A stretch of 64,000 nt of DNA from Streptomyces liliiviolaceus (GCF_018070025.1 NZ_JAGPYQ010000001.1:3720001-3784000); one strand, 5' to 3'; counted from the stretch's first letter, positions 17,925 through 28,620 are shown. Notes: generated from the letters alone by a model not told the origin. Made by a program: numbers and translations.

Positions 17925-18733
17925 CAGCCCTTGACCTCGCGGTCGCGCAGGCCCTTCGGGTCCAGGTCCTCGCGGATCGACCGCAGTTCCGCCGGTGACG
18001 GTTCACGCGTGTACGGGACGTCGTCCGGGACGGTCAGCTCGAAGCCCGTCGCCGCGGCCACCTCCTCGACCGTCACCCCCGGATGCAGCGAGGCGAGCCG
18101 CATCGAACGGTCCCCGGTCGCGAAGTCGAACACCCCGAGGTTCGACACCACCCGCGGGATGCGGTGGAAACGGGTCGCCGTGGGCCCCGCCGCCGCGGCA
18201 CTGTCGTACCCCACCCCGCCGATCATGTCGACCTTCGGCACGAAGACCCGCGCCGAGTGCCTGGGCACCCAGTAACTGACCGGGTTGTTCAACGTGTTGA
18301 CGGGACCGCCCCGCACCCCGAGCAACTGCCGGGTGGGCCGCTCCCAGTCGCCCACGCAGGAGATGTTCTGGTTGCCGAAGCGGTCGATCTGGCTCGCGCC
18401 CATCATCACGTGCCGGCGCCCGCCGGTCACCAGGGCCAGATGCTGCCGGTACGGCAACCAGCCCTCCGGAGTGCCGTCCGGACCGATCAGCAGCGCCTCG
18501 CCGTCGGTCAGCAGCAGGTCGGGCGAGAAGGTGCGCCGGGCCAGGCGGGCCCCTATCGACGGGATCAGGCCCATCGGGCTGGCCAGCACCTCGCCGTCGC
18601 CCCGCCACGCCTCCGCACAGGCGATCACGCAGTACTCGGCGCGGGTCACACCACTTCGGGTCACACCACTCCGGGGCGCGCCCGGGGCCGCGCCTGAGGT
18701 CGCACCCGGGTTCGCGCCCGGCACCGCGCTCAT
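17924..18733 (-). CDS. ipdB: IpdB-like class I CoA-transferase subunit (ring C hydrolase)
   Basis: 269 residues from the ATG at 18733, which overlaps the ipdA stop by four bases (ATGA). With IpdA it forms a CoA-transferase-like heterodimer that in M. tuberculosis hydrolyses ring C of COCHEA-CoA. Characteristic blocks are EYCVIACAEAWRGDGEVLAS, GASQIDRFGNQNIS, KVDMIGGVGYDS and RVVSNLGVFDF. A low-complexity N-terminal stretch (Pro/Gly/Ala, with SGVTRSGVTR repeated) precedes the conserved start and is probably not structured. Confidence 0.88.
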   Translation of the reverse strand: MSAVPGANPGATSGAAPGAPRSGVTRSGVTRAEYCVIACAEAWRGDGEVLASPMGLIPSIGARLARRTFSPDLLLTDGEALLIGPDGTPEGWLPYRQHLALVTGGRRHVMMGASQIDRFGNQNISCVGDWERPTRQLLGVRGGPVNTLNNPVSYWVPRHSARVFVPKVDMIGGVGYDSAAAAGPTATRFHRIPRVVSNLGVFDFATGDRSMRLASLHPGVTVEEVAAATGFELTVPDDVPYTREPSPAELRSIREDLDPKGLRDREVKG

Positions 18734-19593
18734 GTCTGCTCCTCGTGCCACGCCTCGACGGCGGTCCGGTAGGCCTGTTCGTCGCCCGCGAGGAACCTCC
18801 CGGCGAACTCGGGCCACGGCATGGACGCGTACAGCCGCTGGAAGGCCTCGTCCCGGTCGTGGTCGGGCGCGCACGACGTGAAGTGCGCGCCGCCCGGCGC
18901 CTCCACCACACCGCTCACGTTCAGCCGTTTGATCAGCAGGGTCTGGGGCGGTGCCGCCTTCGTCAGCTCCGCCGTGTCGACGATCCGCTCACAGGACACG
19001 TACGCCGTGCGGGCCGCCTCGCAGAACAGGTCGTCGAAGTACGGATCGGGGCCCAGATACCGGCCGTTGCCCGCGCGGTCGGCGCGGTTCACATGGACCA
19101 GTGCCGCGTCCAGCCGCAGGGCGGGCATGGCCACGAAGGTCTCGTACCCGCCCGTCGACTCGTCCTCGTACGGCGAAGTGACCGTACGCAGGCCGGGGTT
19201 GACCCGCATCACGTCCGAGCCGATGCCTGCCCGCACCGGCAGGAACGGGAGCCGGTTGGCCGCCGCCCGCAGCCCCCACATGAACATCGCCTCGTCGATC
19301 TCCATCAGTTCGAGCGAGCCGCTCTCCCGGGCCGCCCGGAAGTGCGGTTCGAGCGGGATCGAGTCGAGCGTCGCGAAAGGGGCGACCAGTTTCCGGATCC
19401 GCCCGGCCGCCGCCAGCATGCCGACGTCCGGGCCGCCGTACGAGACGACCGTGAGATCGGTGATCGTGGAGCGCAGCAGCGCCCGGACCAGAGCCATCGG
19501 TTTGCGGCGGGAGCCCCAGCCTCCGATACCGAGGGTCATCCCGCTCTCCAGCCGGGAGACGGCCTCGTCTGCGGTCATCGTCTTGTCGCCCAT
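18730..19593 (-). CDS. ipdA: IpdA-like class I CoA-transferase subunit (ring C hydrolase)
   Basis: 287 residues; partner of IpdB. The ATG at 19593 follows the echA20 stop by two bases, with GGAGG ahead. Motifs are GMTLGIGGWGSRRKPMALVR (CoA-binding Gly-rich loop) and VVSYGGPDVGML. Glu101 in EIDEAMFMWGL sits where I expect the catalytic Glu of mycobacterial IpdA (Glu105). NRADRAGNGRYLGPDPYFDD follows. The C-terminus EEAPGGAHFTSCAPDH-like segment is typical of the family. The operon order echA20-ipdA-ipdB-ipdC, divergent from two SDR genes, is the same as Rv3548c-Rv3553 in my memory. Confidence 0.9.
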   Translation of the reverse strand: MGDKTMTADEAVSRLESGMTLGIGGWGSRRKPMALVRALLRSTITDLTVVSYGGPDVGMLAAAGRIRKLVAPFATLDSIPLEPHFRAARESGSLELMEIDEAMFMWGLRAAANRLPFLPVRAGIGSDVMRVNPGLRTVTSPYEDESTGGYETFVAMPALRLDAALVHVNRADRAGNGRYLGPDPYFDDLFCEAARTAYVSCERIVDTAELTKAAPPQTLLIKRLNVSGVVEAPGGAHFTSCAPDHDRDEAFQRLYASMPWPEFAGRFLAGDEQAYRTAVEAWHEEQT

Positions 19594-19595
19594 CC

Positions 19596-20375
19596 CTACC
19601 CGCCCTCCTTTCCGACGGTGTCCCGGACCCCGCGTGCGTCCCGGGCCCCGAACGTGTTCCGGACGCGCTCGCCCGTGCCGCCGAGGGCCGCCTCGAACGT
19701 GAAGCCCTGCTCGAAGCGGTAGCTGCGGCGCACGTCGACCGGGTCGATGCCGTTGATCGCGGCCTTGGCGAGCCGGATCAGCCGGCCGTCCTTGCCCGCG
19801 ATCTCCCGGGCCAGCTCCAGCACGGCCGGGCGCAGCCGGTCGCGCGCCACGACCCGCCACACCGAGCCGTGCCCGTGCAGCTCCGCCGCGGTCGCCGTGC
19901 GCGAGGTGTAGTACAGCGCCCGCATCAGGTGCTGCGGCACCAGCCGGGACAGATGGGTGGCCGCGCCCAGCGCGCCCCGGTCCAGCTCGGGCAGCCCGAA
20001 CGTGGCGTCGTCGCTCGCCACGATCGCGTCCGCGTTCCCCACCAGGCCTATCCCGCCGCCCAGACAGAAGCCGTGCACCTCCGCCACCACCGGCACCTCG
20101 CACTCGTACACCGCCGCGAAGGCCTCGGCGCAGCCGCGGTTGGCGCCCAGCAGGGCGCTGTCGCCCTCGGCCTGTATCTCCTTGATGTCCACGCCCGCGT
20201 TGAACCCCCGCCCCTCGGCGGCCAGCACCACACAGCGGTTCCCGGCGTCGCGGCCCGCCGCGCGCACGGCGTCGGCCAGCTCCGACCAGCCGCTCACCGG
20301 CAGCGCGTTCACCGGCGGGAAGTCGACCGTGACGACGGAAATCCCTTTTTCCGGGGACGAGGTGGAGACACCCAT
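19596..20375 (-). CDS. echA20: EchA20-like crotonase (ring D hydrolase)
   Basis: 259-residue enoyl-CoA hydratase/isomerase family protein; in the HIP pathway EchA20 opens ring D. The N-terminus VVTVDFPPVNALP is diagnostic. The oxyanion-hole segments are AEGRGFNAGVDIKEIQ and GFCLGGGIGLVGNADAI; FGLPELDRGALGAATHLSRL and PQHLMRALYYTSRTATAAEL follow. The last 30 residues (GERVRNTFGARDARGVRDTV) are poorly conserved. It is the first gene of its operon; the KstR2-type operator lies 20 bases before the ATG. Confidence 0.9.
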   Translation of the reverse strand: MGVSTSSPEKGISVVTVDFPPVNALPVSGWSELADAVRAAGRDAGNRCVVLAAEGRGFNAGVDIKEIQAEGDSALLGANRGCAEAFAAVYECEVPVVAEVHGFCLGGGIGLVGNADAIVASDDATFGLPELDRGALGAATHLSRLVPQHLMRALYYTSRTATAAELHGHGSVWRVVARDRLRPAVLELAREIAGKDGRLIRLAKAAINGIDPVDVRRSYRFEQGFTFEAALGGTGERVRNTFGARDARGVRDTVGKEGG

Positions 20376-20394
20376 GGACGCATCAGCTACCTTT

Positions 20395-20413
20395 CCACCA
20401 AACGTTTGTTAGG
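20395..20413. promoter_or_regulatory. KstR2-type operator 2 (echA20 / SDR divergent promoter)
   Basis: CCACCAAACGTTTGTTAGG. The inner 14 bases (20397-20410, ACCAAACGTTTGTT) match eight of ten fixed positions of the recalled KstR2 consensus. Its sequence is nearly the reverse complement of the site at 13966-13985. It sits 20 bases from the echA20 start and about 50 from the GTG of the divergent SDR gene. Confidence 0.75.
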
Positions 20414-20463
20414 TTCGATCCGATGTCGAAGGTAACAGCGAATGCCGACGGGCGGGAGGCCCT

Positions 20464-21255
20464 GTGGACAACTGGCCGGGCGGGCGATCGGAGGGGGTGC
20501 CCGGCGGGCGGTCGGGCAAGCGGCTCGTGGTGGTCACGGGCGGGACCAGGGGCGTCGGCGCCGGGATCGCTGAGGCGTTCGCCGAGGCGGGTGACGAGGT
20601 CGTGGTCTGTGCGCGCAGACCACCGCGAGCACCGCTCGACGGCGTCGGGTTCGTCCCCCTCGACCTGCGGGACCCGTCGGCGGTCCAAGCCTTCTTCGGG
20701 CGGCTGCCCCGGCTCGACGTCCTCGTCAACAACGCGGGCGGCGCCCCCTACCGGCTGCTCGCCGGGACGGAGGCCGAGCGGCACGCGCGCGTGATCGACC
20801 TCAACCTCGTCGCACCCCTCACGGCCTCCCTGGCGGCGTACGACCTGCTGAAGCGGGCCCGGGGTTCCATCGTGATGATCGGCAGCGTCAGCGGGACCCG
20901 GCCCTCGCCCGGCACGGCGGCCTACGGGGCCGCGAAGGCCGGACTGGAGAACCTGGCCCGCTCGATGGCCGCGGAGTGGGCACCGGAGGTGCGGGTCAAC
21001 ACGCTCGTCGTCGGGATGGTCCGCACCGAGCTTTCCCACCTCCACTACGGGGGCGAGGACGGCATCGAGGCCGTCTCCCGCACCGTCCCGCTGGGGCGGC
21101 TCGCCGTGCCCACGGACATCGGCAGGGCGGCCGTCTTCCTCGCGTCGGACGCCGCCGCGTACATCACCGGGGCCGGTCTCCTCGTCCACGGCGGCGGCGA
21201 ACGGCCCGCCTTCCTGGACGCCGCGACCGTCAACAAGACCGACAGGGAGCACTGA
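20464..21255 (+). CDS. Short-chain dehydrogenase, Rv3549c-like
   Basis: SDR oxidoreductase, 263 residues from a GTG preceded by GGGAGG. The cofactor motif is VVTGGTRGVGAGIAEAFAEAG. NNAGGAP and the catalytic Ser-Tyr-Lys (GSVSGTRPS, YGAAK) are present. The C-terminus PLGRLAVPTDIGRAAVFLAS is usual for the family. No substrate can be told from sequence; position in the HIP island and the match of gene order to Rv3549c suggest a hydroxyacyl-CoA or keto step of steroid ring breakdown. The stop is one base before the next SDR gene. Confidence 0.85.
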   Translation: MDNWPGGRSEGVPGGRSGKRLVVVTGGTRGVGAGIAEAFAEAGDEVVVCARRPPRAPLDGVGFVPLDLRDPSAVQAFFGRLPRLDVLVNNAGGAPYRLLAGTEAERHARVIDLNLVAPLTASLAAYDLLKRARGSIVMIGSVSGTRPSPGTAAYGAAKAGLENLARSMAAEWAPEVRVNTLVVGMVRTELSHLHYGGEDGIEAVSRTVPLGRLAVPTDIGRAAVFLASDAAAYITGAGLLVHGGGERPAFLDAATVNKTDREH

Positions 21256-21256
21256 C

Positions 21257-22201
21257 ATGACCTCAGGCACAGGCGTCGGCGCCGGTCTCTGCGACGGGCG
21301 GGTGGTGGTCGTCACGGGCGCCGGGCGCGGGCTCGGACGGGCCCACGCGCTCGCCTTCGCGGCCGAAGGAGCACGCGTCGTCGTCAACGACCTGGGCGTC
21401 GGACTCGACGGCTCCCCGGGGGCCGGCACCCCGGGGGTCGGCATCCCGGCCCGGCAGGTCGTCGAGGAGATCCGGGCGGCGGGCGGCGAGGCCGTCGCAC
21501 ACGCCGGGGACATCGCCACGACCGAGGGCGCCGCGTCCCTCGTGGAGACGGCGCTCGACGCCTTCGGAGGGCTCGACACCCTCGTGAACAACGCCGGGTT
21601 CCTGCGCGACCGTATGCTGGTCAATCTTGACGAGGACGACTGGGACGCCGTCATGCGCGTCCACCTGAAGGGCCACTTCCTGCCGCTGAAGCACGCCGCC
21701 GCGCACTGGCGGGCGCAGGCGAAAACAGGGCTCGTGCCCGAGGCCCGGGTCGTCAACACCAGCTCCGGAGCGGGCCTTTCCGGATCCGTCGGACAGGGCA
21801 ACTACAGCGCGGCCAAGGCCGGCATCATCGGGCTCACCCTGGTCGCCGCCGCCGAGATGGGGCGCTACGGAGTACAGGTCAACGCCATCGCGCCGGCCGC
21901 GCGGACCCGGATGACCGAGGCTGCCTTCGCCCAGGCCATGGCGGCACCGGACAGCGGTTTCGACGCGATGGCCCCCGAGAACGTGTCACCGCTCGTCGTC
22001 TGGCTCGGCTCGGCCGCGAGCGCCGGGGTCACCGGGCGGGTCTTCGAGACCGAGGGCGGCCGGATCACCGTCATGGACGGCTGGCGGCCCGGTCCCGGCG
22101 TCGACAAGGGGGCCCGGTGGAGCCCCGCCGAGGCCGGGGACACCGCACGGGAGCTCCTCGCACGGGCCCAGGCCCCGACCGCGGTCCACGGGACGCAGTA
22201 A
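21257..22201 (+). CDS. Short-chain dehydrogenase, Rv3548c-like
   Basis: SDR oxidoreductase of the longer, HSD17B4-like hydroxyacyl-CoA dehydrogenase type, 314 residues. The motif is VVVTGAGRGLGRAHALAFAAEG, then VVVNDLGVGLDG, NNAGFLRDRML, and the catalytic Ser and Tyr/Lys in NTSSGAGLSGSVGQGNYSAAK. A Gly/Pro loop (GSPGAGTPGVGIPA) replaces the usual short linker. The C-terminal tail after TVMDGWRPGPG is family-typical. It is the second gene of the unit and closes the island. About 150 bases follow before the next gene; these contain CACGGGACGCAGTAAG twice (about 22188 and 22215) and nothing else. Confidence 0.85.
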   Translation: MTSGTGVGAGLCDGRVVVVTGAGRGLGRAHALAFAAEGARVVVNDLGVGLDGSPGAGTPGVGIPARQVVEEIRAAGGEAVAHAGDIATTEGAASLVETALDAFGGLDTLVNNAGFLRDRMLVNLDEDDWDAVMRVHLKGHFLPLKHAAAHWRAQAKTGLVPEARVVNTSSGAGLSGSVGQGNYSAAKAGIIGLTLVAAAEMGRYGVQVNAIAPAARTRMTEAAFAQAMAAPDSGFDAMAPENVSPLVVWLGSAASAGVTGRVFETEGGRITVMDGWRPGPGVDKGARWSPAEAGDTARELLARAQAPTAVHGTQ

Positions 22202-22352
22202 GCAGCCGCGGCGCACGGGACGCAGTAAGTACAGGACGCGGTGAGCAGCAGTAAGTAATGGGCCAGAACGGGAAAGGCCGGGGAACGCTGGACCCCGTAC
22301 CCCTCGCTCGCGAGGATGCCCAGCAGGGCGGGGCGGGCGGAGGTGGGGCTCG

Positions 22353-25241
22353 GTGGAGTTCGTCGGACGGTCGGACAGCCTCGCGCTCCTCGCGGCGGCC
22401 CGCGAGCGCGCCCGTGCGGGACAGCCCCAGCGCGTCCTCGTCGAAGGCCCGGCGGGCATCGGCAAGACGGCCCTCGTACGCCGCTTCCTGCGCGACGACA
22501 CCCGTGCGCCGGAAGGTACGCGTGTGCAGGCGGGCACGCGTGTGCTGTACGGGGCGGGGGAGGAGGCGGAGTCGCAGCTGGCGTTCGGCGTGCTGGAACA
22601 GTTGCTGGGCCGCGGCGGTGGCGTTGGAGGTCGAGGCGGAGGTGGCGAGGGTTCCACCGCCGGTCGTCGCCCCGACGCGCACACCGCCGGGGCGGAACTG
22701 CTGGAGGCGCTGGACGAGGCCCAAGGAGCGGACGGGCCCGAAACCTCCGCCCCCGAAACCCCAGCCCCAGCCCCCGCCCCCGTCACCCCAGCCCGCGACA
22801 CCCCCGTCGTCGCCCTCGTCCTGGACGACGCCCAATGGGCCGATCACCCCTCGCTCCAGGCGCTCGCCTTCGCCGTGCGCCGGTTGCGCGCCGACCGGGT
22901 GATCGTCCTCGTCGTCGTGCGCGAGGCACAGGACCCGCGGCTGCCCGAGGGGCTGCGCAGGCTGTTCACGTCCGACGACACCGTGCGCGTACGCCTCCAC
23001 GGACTCGGCCCCGCCGAACTGACCGAACTCGGCGACGAGGCGGGCGCGCCGAGACTCACCGCACGAGCGGCCACGCGGCTGCACGCGCACACCGGCGGAA
23101 ACCCCCTGCACGTCAAGGCACTGCTGGAACAGGAAGGCACGAGCCTGCTGGAGGCGCTCGGCGAGCCCGACGTGACACCGCCCGCGCCCAAGTCGTTCAC
23201 GGCACTCGTCCTCGCGAAGCTCGCCGCCTGCTCACCGGCCGCCGACGCCCTGGTCTGCGCGGCGGCCGTCCTGGGCACCCACTGCGCGCAGGCCGACGCC
23301 TGGGAGGTCGCCGACGAGGACCTCCTCGCCGAGGAGCGCAGCGGCGCCGACCTGCTCACAGCGCTCGAAGAGGCCGTCCACGCGGGCCTGCTGACCGAGA
23401 CGCCCGGCGACCCCGTGGTCCGCTTCCCGCACCCCCTCGTGCACGCCGCCGTCTACCACCAGCTCGGCCCCTCCCGCCGGGCCGCCCTGCACCTGCGCGC
23501 CGCCCGCACGGTCCGGGACCAGGCACAGCGGTTACGGCACCGGGCCCTCGCCGCGACCGGCCCCGACCAGGAACTCGCCGCCGAACTCGCCGCGCTGGGG
23601 CGGAGCTTCGTCGCCGAAGGAGCCTGGGCGAACGCCGCGAACCAACTGGCCGCCGCCGCCCGGCTCGACGCGGACCGGTCAGCGTACGAGCAGTACACCC
23701 TGGAGTCCGTCGAATGCGCCCTGCTCGCCGGGGACGTGCCGGACATGGGCGAGGCCGCCCAGCGGATCGCGCGGTTCACGCCCGGCGGCTGGCGCAGCTA
23801 TCTCCTCGGCCGACTGAGCCTGTACGACCTGGACCGGGCCGAGGCGCTGCTCACCGACGCCTGGCACCGCTGCGACCCCGCGGCGGACCCGGTCCTCGGC
23901 GCCCGGATCGCGGGCCAGTTCGCCGCCCTGCACGGCAGCATGGCGCACGGCGCCGAGATGGCCGAGTGGGCGGACCTCGCACTGCGCCTCGCCCCGGACG
24001 ACACCGCACCCGACGACACCGCCACCGACATGATCCGCGTCCTGCGCCTCAACGGCCTCGCCATGAGCGGCCGGGCCCCGGAGGCCCTCGCCGGCCTTGG
24101 CCCGCTGCCCGACCCGGCGCTCGCCGGCCCCGCCCAACTGGAGGAACTCCTCGGCCGGGGCACCCTGCGCGAGTGGACCGGCGACCTCACCGGCGCCCTC
24201 CGGGACCTGAGCGGCGTGTTCGGCGCATGCCACGGCCGCGCGGCTTCCTTCCGGGTGCTCGCCGCGACCGCGCTGGCCTCCGCCGAGTACCGCGCCGGCC
24301 GCTGGGACGACGCGATCGTCCACACCGACCTCGCCCTCTCCCTGGCAGCCGACACCGACCAGCCGCACATCGCCCTGTACTGCCGGATGCTCGCCACCCA
24401 GGTGCACGCGGTGCGCGGCGCGTTCGGCAGAGCACAGGCACACGCGCGCGTGGCCCGCGTCTACGCGGGCGCCGGCCATCTCAACCCCGGCCTGTGGGCC
24501 GCGCTCGCCGAAGCGCACCTCGCCCGCGTCCAGGGGCGGCCCGAGGACGTCGTCACCGCCCTGGAACCGCTGCTCGCGCTCGCCCCGCGCGGCGACCTGG
24601 AGGAGCCGGGCACCGTCTCCTGGGCCGACCTGCTGGCCGAGGCGTGGGCCGCCCTCGGCGACGAGAAACGCGCCGCACAGGCCCTGGCCCCCTACGAGGT
24701 CCTCGCCACCCGGCGCGGCCACCACACCGCCCTCCTGGCCGCCGCCCGGGCCCGCGGAACCCTGGAGGCCGCACGCGGCGACACGGTGGCCGCCGAGCGG
24801 GCCTTCCGCTCCGGACTCAAGCACGCCGGGCAGGTCGAAGCACCCCTGGACCGCGCGCTGCTGCACCTCGCGTACGGCGGTTTCCTGCGCCGTACCGGCC
24901 GCCGCACCAAGGCGGGCGAGCGGCTGCGCACCGCCCGCGACCTGCTCGTACGCCTCGACGCACCGCCCGATCTGGAGCGCTGCGAGCGGGAGCTGGCGGC
25001 CTGCGGGCTCGCGTCCGGCGAGCGGCGGCCACGGAACCGGGGAGCGGCCCTGCTCACACCGCAGGAACTCGCCGTCGCCCGGCTGGTCGCCTCCGGGCTC
25101 ACCAACCGGCAGGTGGCGCGGGAACTCGTCATCAGCGTCAAGACCGTCGAGTACCACCTCGGCCGGATCTTCCCCAAGCTGGGCGTGGACTCCCGGACGC
25201 GTCTCGCGGCCCTGCTCGCCGCCGAGGACGCAGGCACCTAG
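22353..25241 (+). CDS. Large ATP-binding LuxR-family regulator (LAL/MalT type)
   Basis: 962-residue transcription regulator with an N-terminal ATPase and C-terminal helix-turn-helix. Walker A is GPAGIGKT at residues 32-39; Walker B is ALVLDDAQWAD near 150. Between them is a low-complexity loop (Gly-rich, then Pro/Ala-rich). The middle is a TPR-like helical region. The last 65 residues are a LuxR domain: LTPQELAVARLVASGLTNRQVAREL and VKTVEYHLGRIFPKLGV. The start is GTG with GGAGG about five bases upstream. It could control its neighbours, but no target site is visible, and the HIP island has its own repressor. Confidence 0.9.
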   Translation: MEFVGRSDSLALLAAARERARAGQPQRVLVEGPAGIGKTALVRRFLRDDTRAPEGTRVQAGTRVLYGAGEEAESQLAFGVLEQLLGRGGGVGGRGGGGEGSTAGRRPDAHTAGAELLEALDEAQGADGPETSAPETPAPAPAPVTPARDTPVVALVLDDAQWADHPSLQALAFAVRRLRADRVIVLVVVREAQDPRLPEGLRRLFTSDDTVRVRLHGLGPAELTELGDEAGAPRLTARAATRLHAHTGGNPLHVKALLEQEGTSLLEALGEPDVTPPAPKSFTALVLAKLAACSPAADALVCAAAVLGTHCAQADAWEVADEDLLAEERSGADLLTALEEAVHAGLLTETPGDPVVRFPHPLVHAAVYHQLGPSRRAALHLRAARTVRDQAQRLRHRALAATGPDQELAAELAALGRSFVAEGAWANAANQLAAAARLDADRSAYEQYTLESVECALLAGDVPDMGEAAQRIARFTPGGWRSYLLGRLSLYDLDRAEALLTDAWHRCDPAADPVLGARIAGQFAALHGSMAHGAEMAEWADLALRLAPDDTAPDDTATDMIRVLRLNGLAMSGRAPEALAGLGPLPDPALAGPAQLEELLGRGTLREWTGDLTGALRDLSGVFGACHGRAASFRVLAATALASAEYRAGRWDDAIVHTDLALSLAADTDQPHIALYCRMLATQVHAVRGAFGRAQAHARVARVYAGAGHLNPGLWAALAEAHLARVQGRPEDVVTALEPLLALAPRGDLEEPGTVSWADLLAEAWAALGDEKRAAQALAPYEVLATRRGHHTALLAAARARGTLEAARGDTVAAERAFRSGLKHAGQVEAPLDRALLHLAYGGFLRRTGRRTKAGERLRTARDLLVRLDAPPDLERCERELAACGLASGERRPRNRGAALLTPQELAVARLVASGLTNRQVARELVISVKTVEYHLGRIFPKLGVDSRTRLAALLAAEDAGT

Positions 25242-25384
25242 GGATTTCCCCGGGGCGCACCCGGGGGCGCCCGCGCCCTCTTCTCCGTAGCGTCGGTCGC
25301 ACCTCCACGGAGACAACGGAGACAACGGAGAACGGAAAGCGGAAGCAGCCGTGGAGGAGCGGTAGCGACGGGGGACGGACAGCA

Positions 25385-26479
25385 ATGCCGGAGAACACTC
25401 ATCGCGTGGTCACCGACGTCCCGCACGCCAAGGTGCGGGACGTCACCGAACGCGTCGTCCAGGAACTCATCCTCGCGGCCGACAAAGTGGCCGCGCATCA
25501 CGTCGAACCCGCCAAGTACCCGCTGCCCGCGGACAGGGCCGCAGCCGAGCACCTGTTCCTGCGGCGCTTCGACACCCTCGGCGACGACAGGAAGAAGAAG
25601 GCGGGGGTCACGGTCCTGGCCGACGTGCGGACCGGCGCCGTACGCAGCAGGCGTCTCGGGGACCTCGCGCGCGTGGACCTGCGGTCACCCGCCTCGGTGG
25701 ACACCCAGGTCAAACGCCTCGGCTTTCCCGAACGGCTGCGGTTCCCCGCGGACGGACTGCGCAGGCCACCGGCCTCCCTCGTCCCCGGCCTCCTCCCGGA
25801 CGAGCCGGCTCCGTCGCGTCCGACGGCCGTACCGAACGCCCTGCACAGGCTGGAACTGCGCATCCGGCGGGTGAAGTGCCTGAACGGGACCTTCGCATGG
25901 GGCTCCGACGAGATCCGCCTCGCGGGGACCGGGGTGGACGGCAGCGGCGAGCCCCGGCAGATCCGCCCGTTCAAGGTACGCGGCTTCGACGACGGCGACG
26001 TCAGGCTGTACGACCCGCCCCGGCGCTTCCACTGGTTCGGCCTCGACGAGGGCACCGGACACCCGAAGTCGTACTTCGTCACGCTGGTGCTCACCGAGGA
26101 CGACGGGGGCGGCTTGGCGGAGTACGTCGACACCCTGCTCGAACTCGTCAGGAAGAAGGTCACCGCCCATCTCGCCGCAGCCGCGGGCAGCGCGGCCGAC
26201 CCCTCGGGCGGCACTTCGGTCGCCCCCTCGGTCGGCTTCTCGGGCGGACCCGTCGGGATCCTCGTCGGGATGGCCATCGCAACGGCGGTCGACCGGGTCT
26301 TCGACCGGCTCGCGGACCTGTACGGGGACGAGGCATTCAAGCCCGTCACCGTCTGCGCGGTCGTCCCGGCGCTCACCGGCCGCTGGGCGGGACGCCCGGT
26401 CACGGCACCCGCGGTCGCCGACTTCCACGGGCACGGCGGGCACTACCGGCTGACGTACGACTGGCGCATGTACGACTGA
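25385..26479 (+). CDS. Unknown protein, 364 residues
   Basis: Not recognised. From the ATG at 25385, 143 bases after the LuxR gene. The N-terminal 100 residues are rich in Lys/Arg/Val (ADKVAAHHVEPAKYPLPADR); RIRRVKCLNGTFAWGSDEI and RFHWFGLDEGTGHPKSYFVTLVLTEDDGG look like beta-sandwich strands. A Gly-rich hydrophobic stretch (GGPVGILVGMAIATAVD) at about residue 290 could enter a membrane. The C-terminus ends in GGHYRLTYDWRMYD. No signal peptide. Upstream is a short tandem GGAGACAAC repeat (about 25311-25335). A surface or self-assembling role would be a guess. Confidence 0.6.
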   Translation: MPENTHRVVTDVPHAKVRDVTERVVQELILAADKVAAHHVEPAKYPLPADRAAAEHLFLRRFDTLGDDRKKKAGVTVLADVRTGAVRSRRLGDLARVDLRSPASVDTQVKRLGFPERLRFPADGLRRPPASLVPGLLPDEPAPSRPTAVPNALHRLELRIRRVKCLNGTFAWGSDEIRLAGTGVDGSGEPRQIRPFKVRGFDDGDVRLYDPPRRFHWFGLDEGTGHPKSYFVTLVLTEDDGGGLAEYVDTLLELVRKKVTAHLAAAAGSAADPSGGTSVAPSVGFSGGPVGILVGMAIATAVDRVFDRLADLYGDEAFKPVTVCAVVPALTGRWAGRPVTAPAVADFHGHGGHYRLTYDWRMYD

Positions 26480-26619
26480 CGGGCAGCGCGCGCATGCTCA
26501 CCCACCTCGGGGGATGCGGGGGATACGGGGGTGCGGGGGAGCGGGGGAGGCAGGCCGGAAGGCCGCCGTCCGTCCACGGGACAGCCGGACGGCGGCCTTC
26601 CACTGCCGCGCCCGCGCTT

Positions 26620-26650
26620 TTTTTGGGGGCGCGGGGAACTGCGCGCCCGG
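26620..26650 (-). repeat. Dispersed GC-rich repeat copy preceded by a T-run
   Basis: TTTTTTTGGGGGCGCGGGGA then ACTGCGCGCCCGG, between convergent genes. Just before it, CGGAAGGCCGCCGTCCGTCC and CGGACGGCGGCCTTCC (26557-26601) form a strong hairpin, and the T-run comes 16 bases after it, so the element is a good terminator for the gene ending at 26479. Confidence 0.7.
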
Positions 26651-26696
26651 CCCCGACGCACCCACGACCCCGGCAACCGCCCCGCCCACGCCAGTG

Positions 26697-28620
<1,924 letters not shown>

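Noticed and set aside
22316..26479. 1,387-residue frame across the LuxR regulator and the next gene
   Set aside because: The first 1,000 residues are an Arg/Pro/Gly shadow of the regulator. Only the part from the ATG at 25385 has normal composition.
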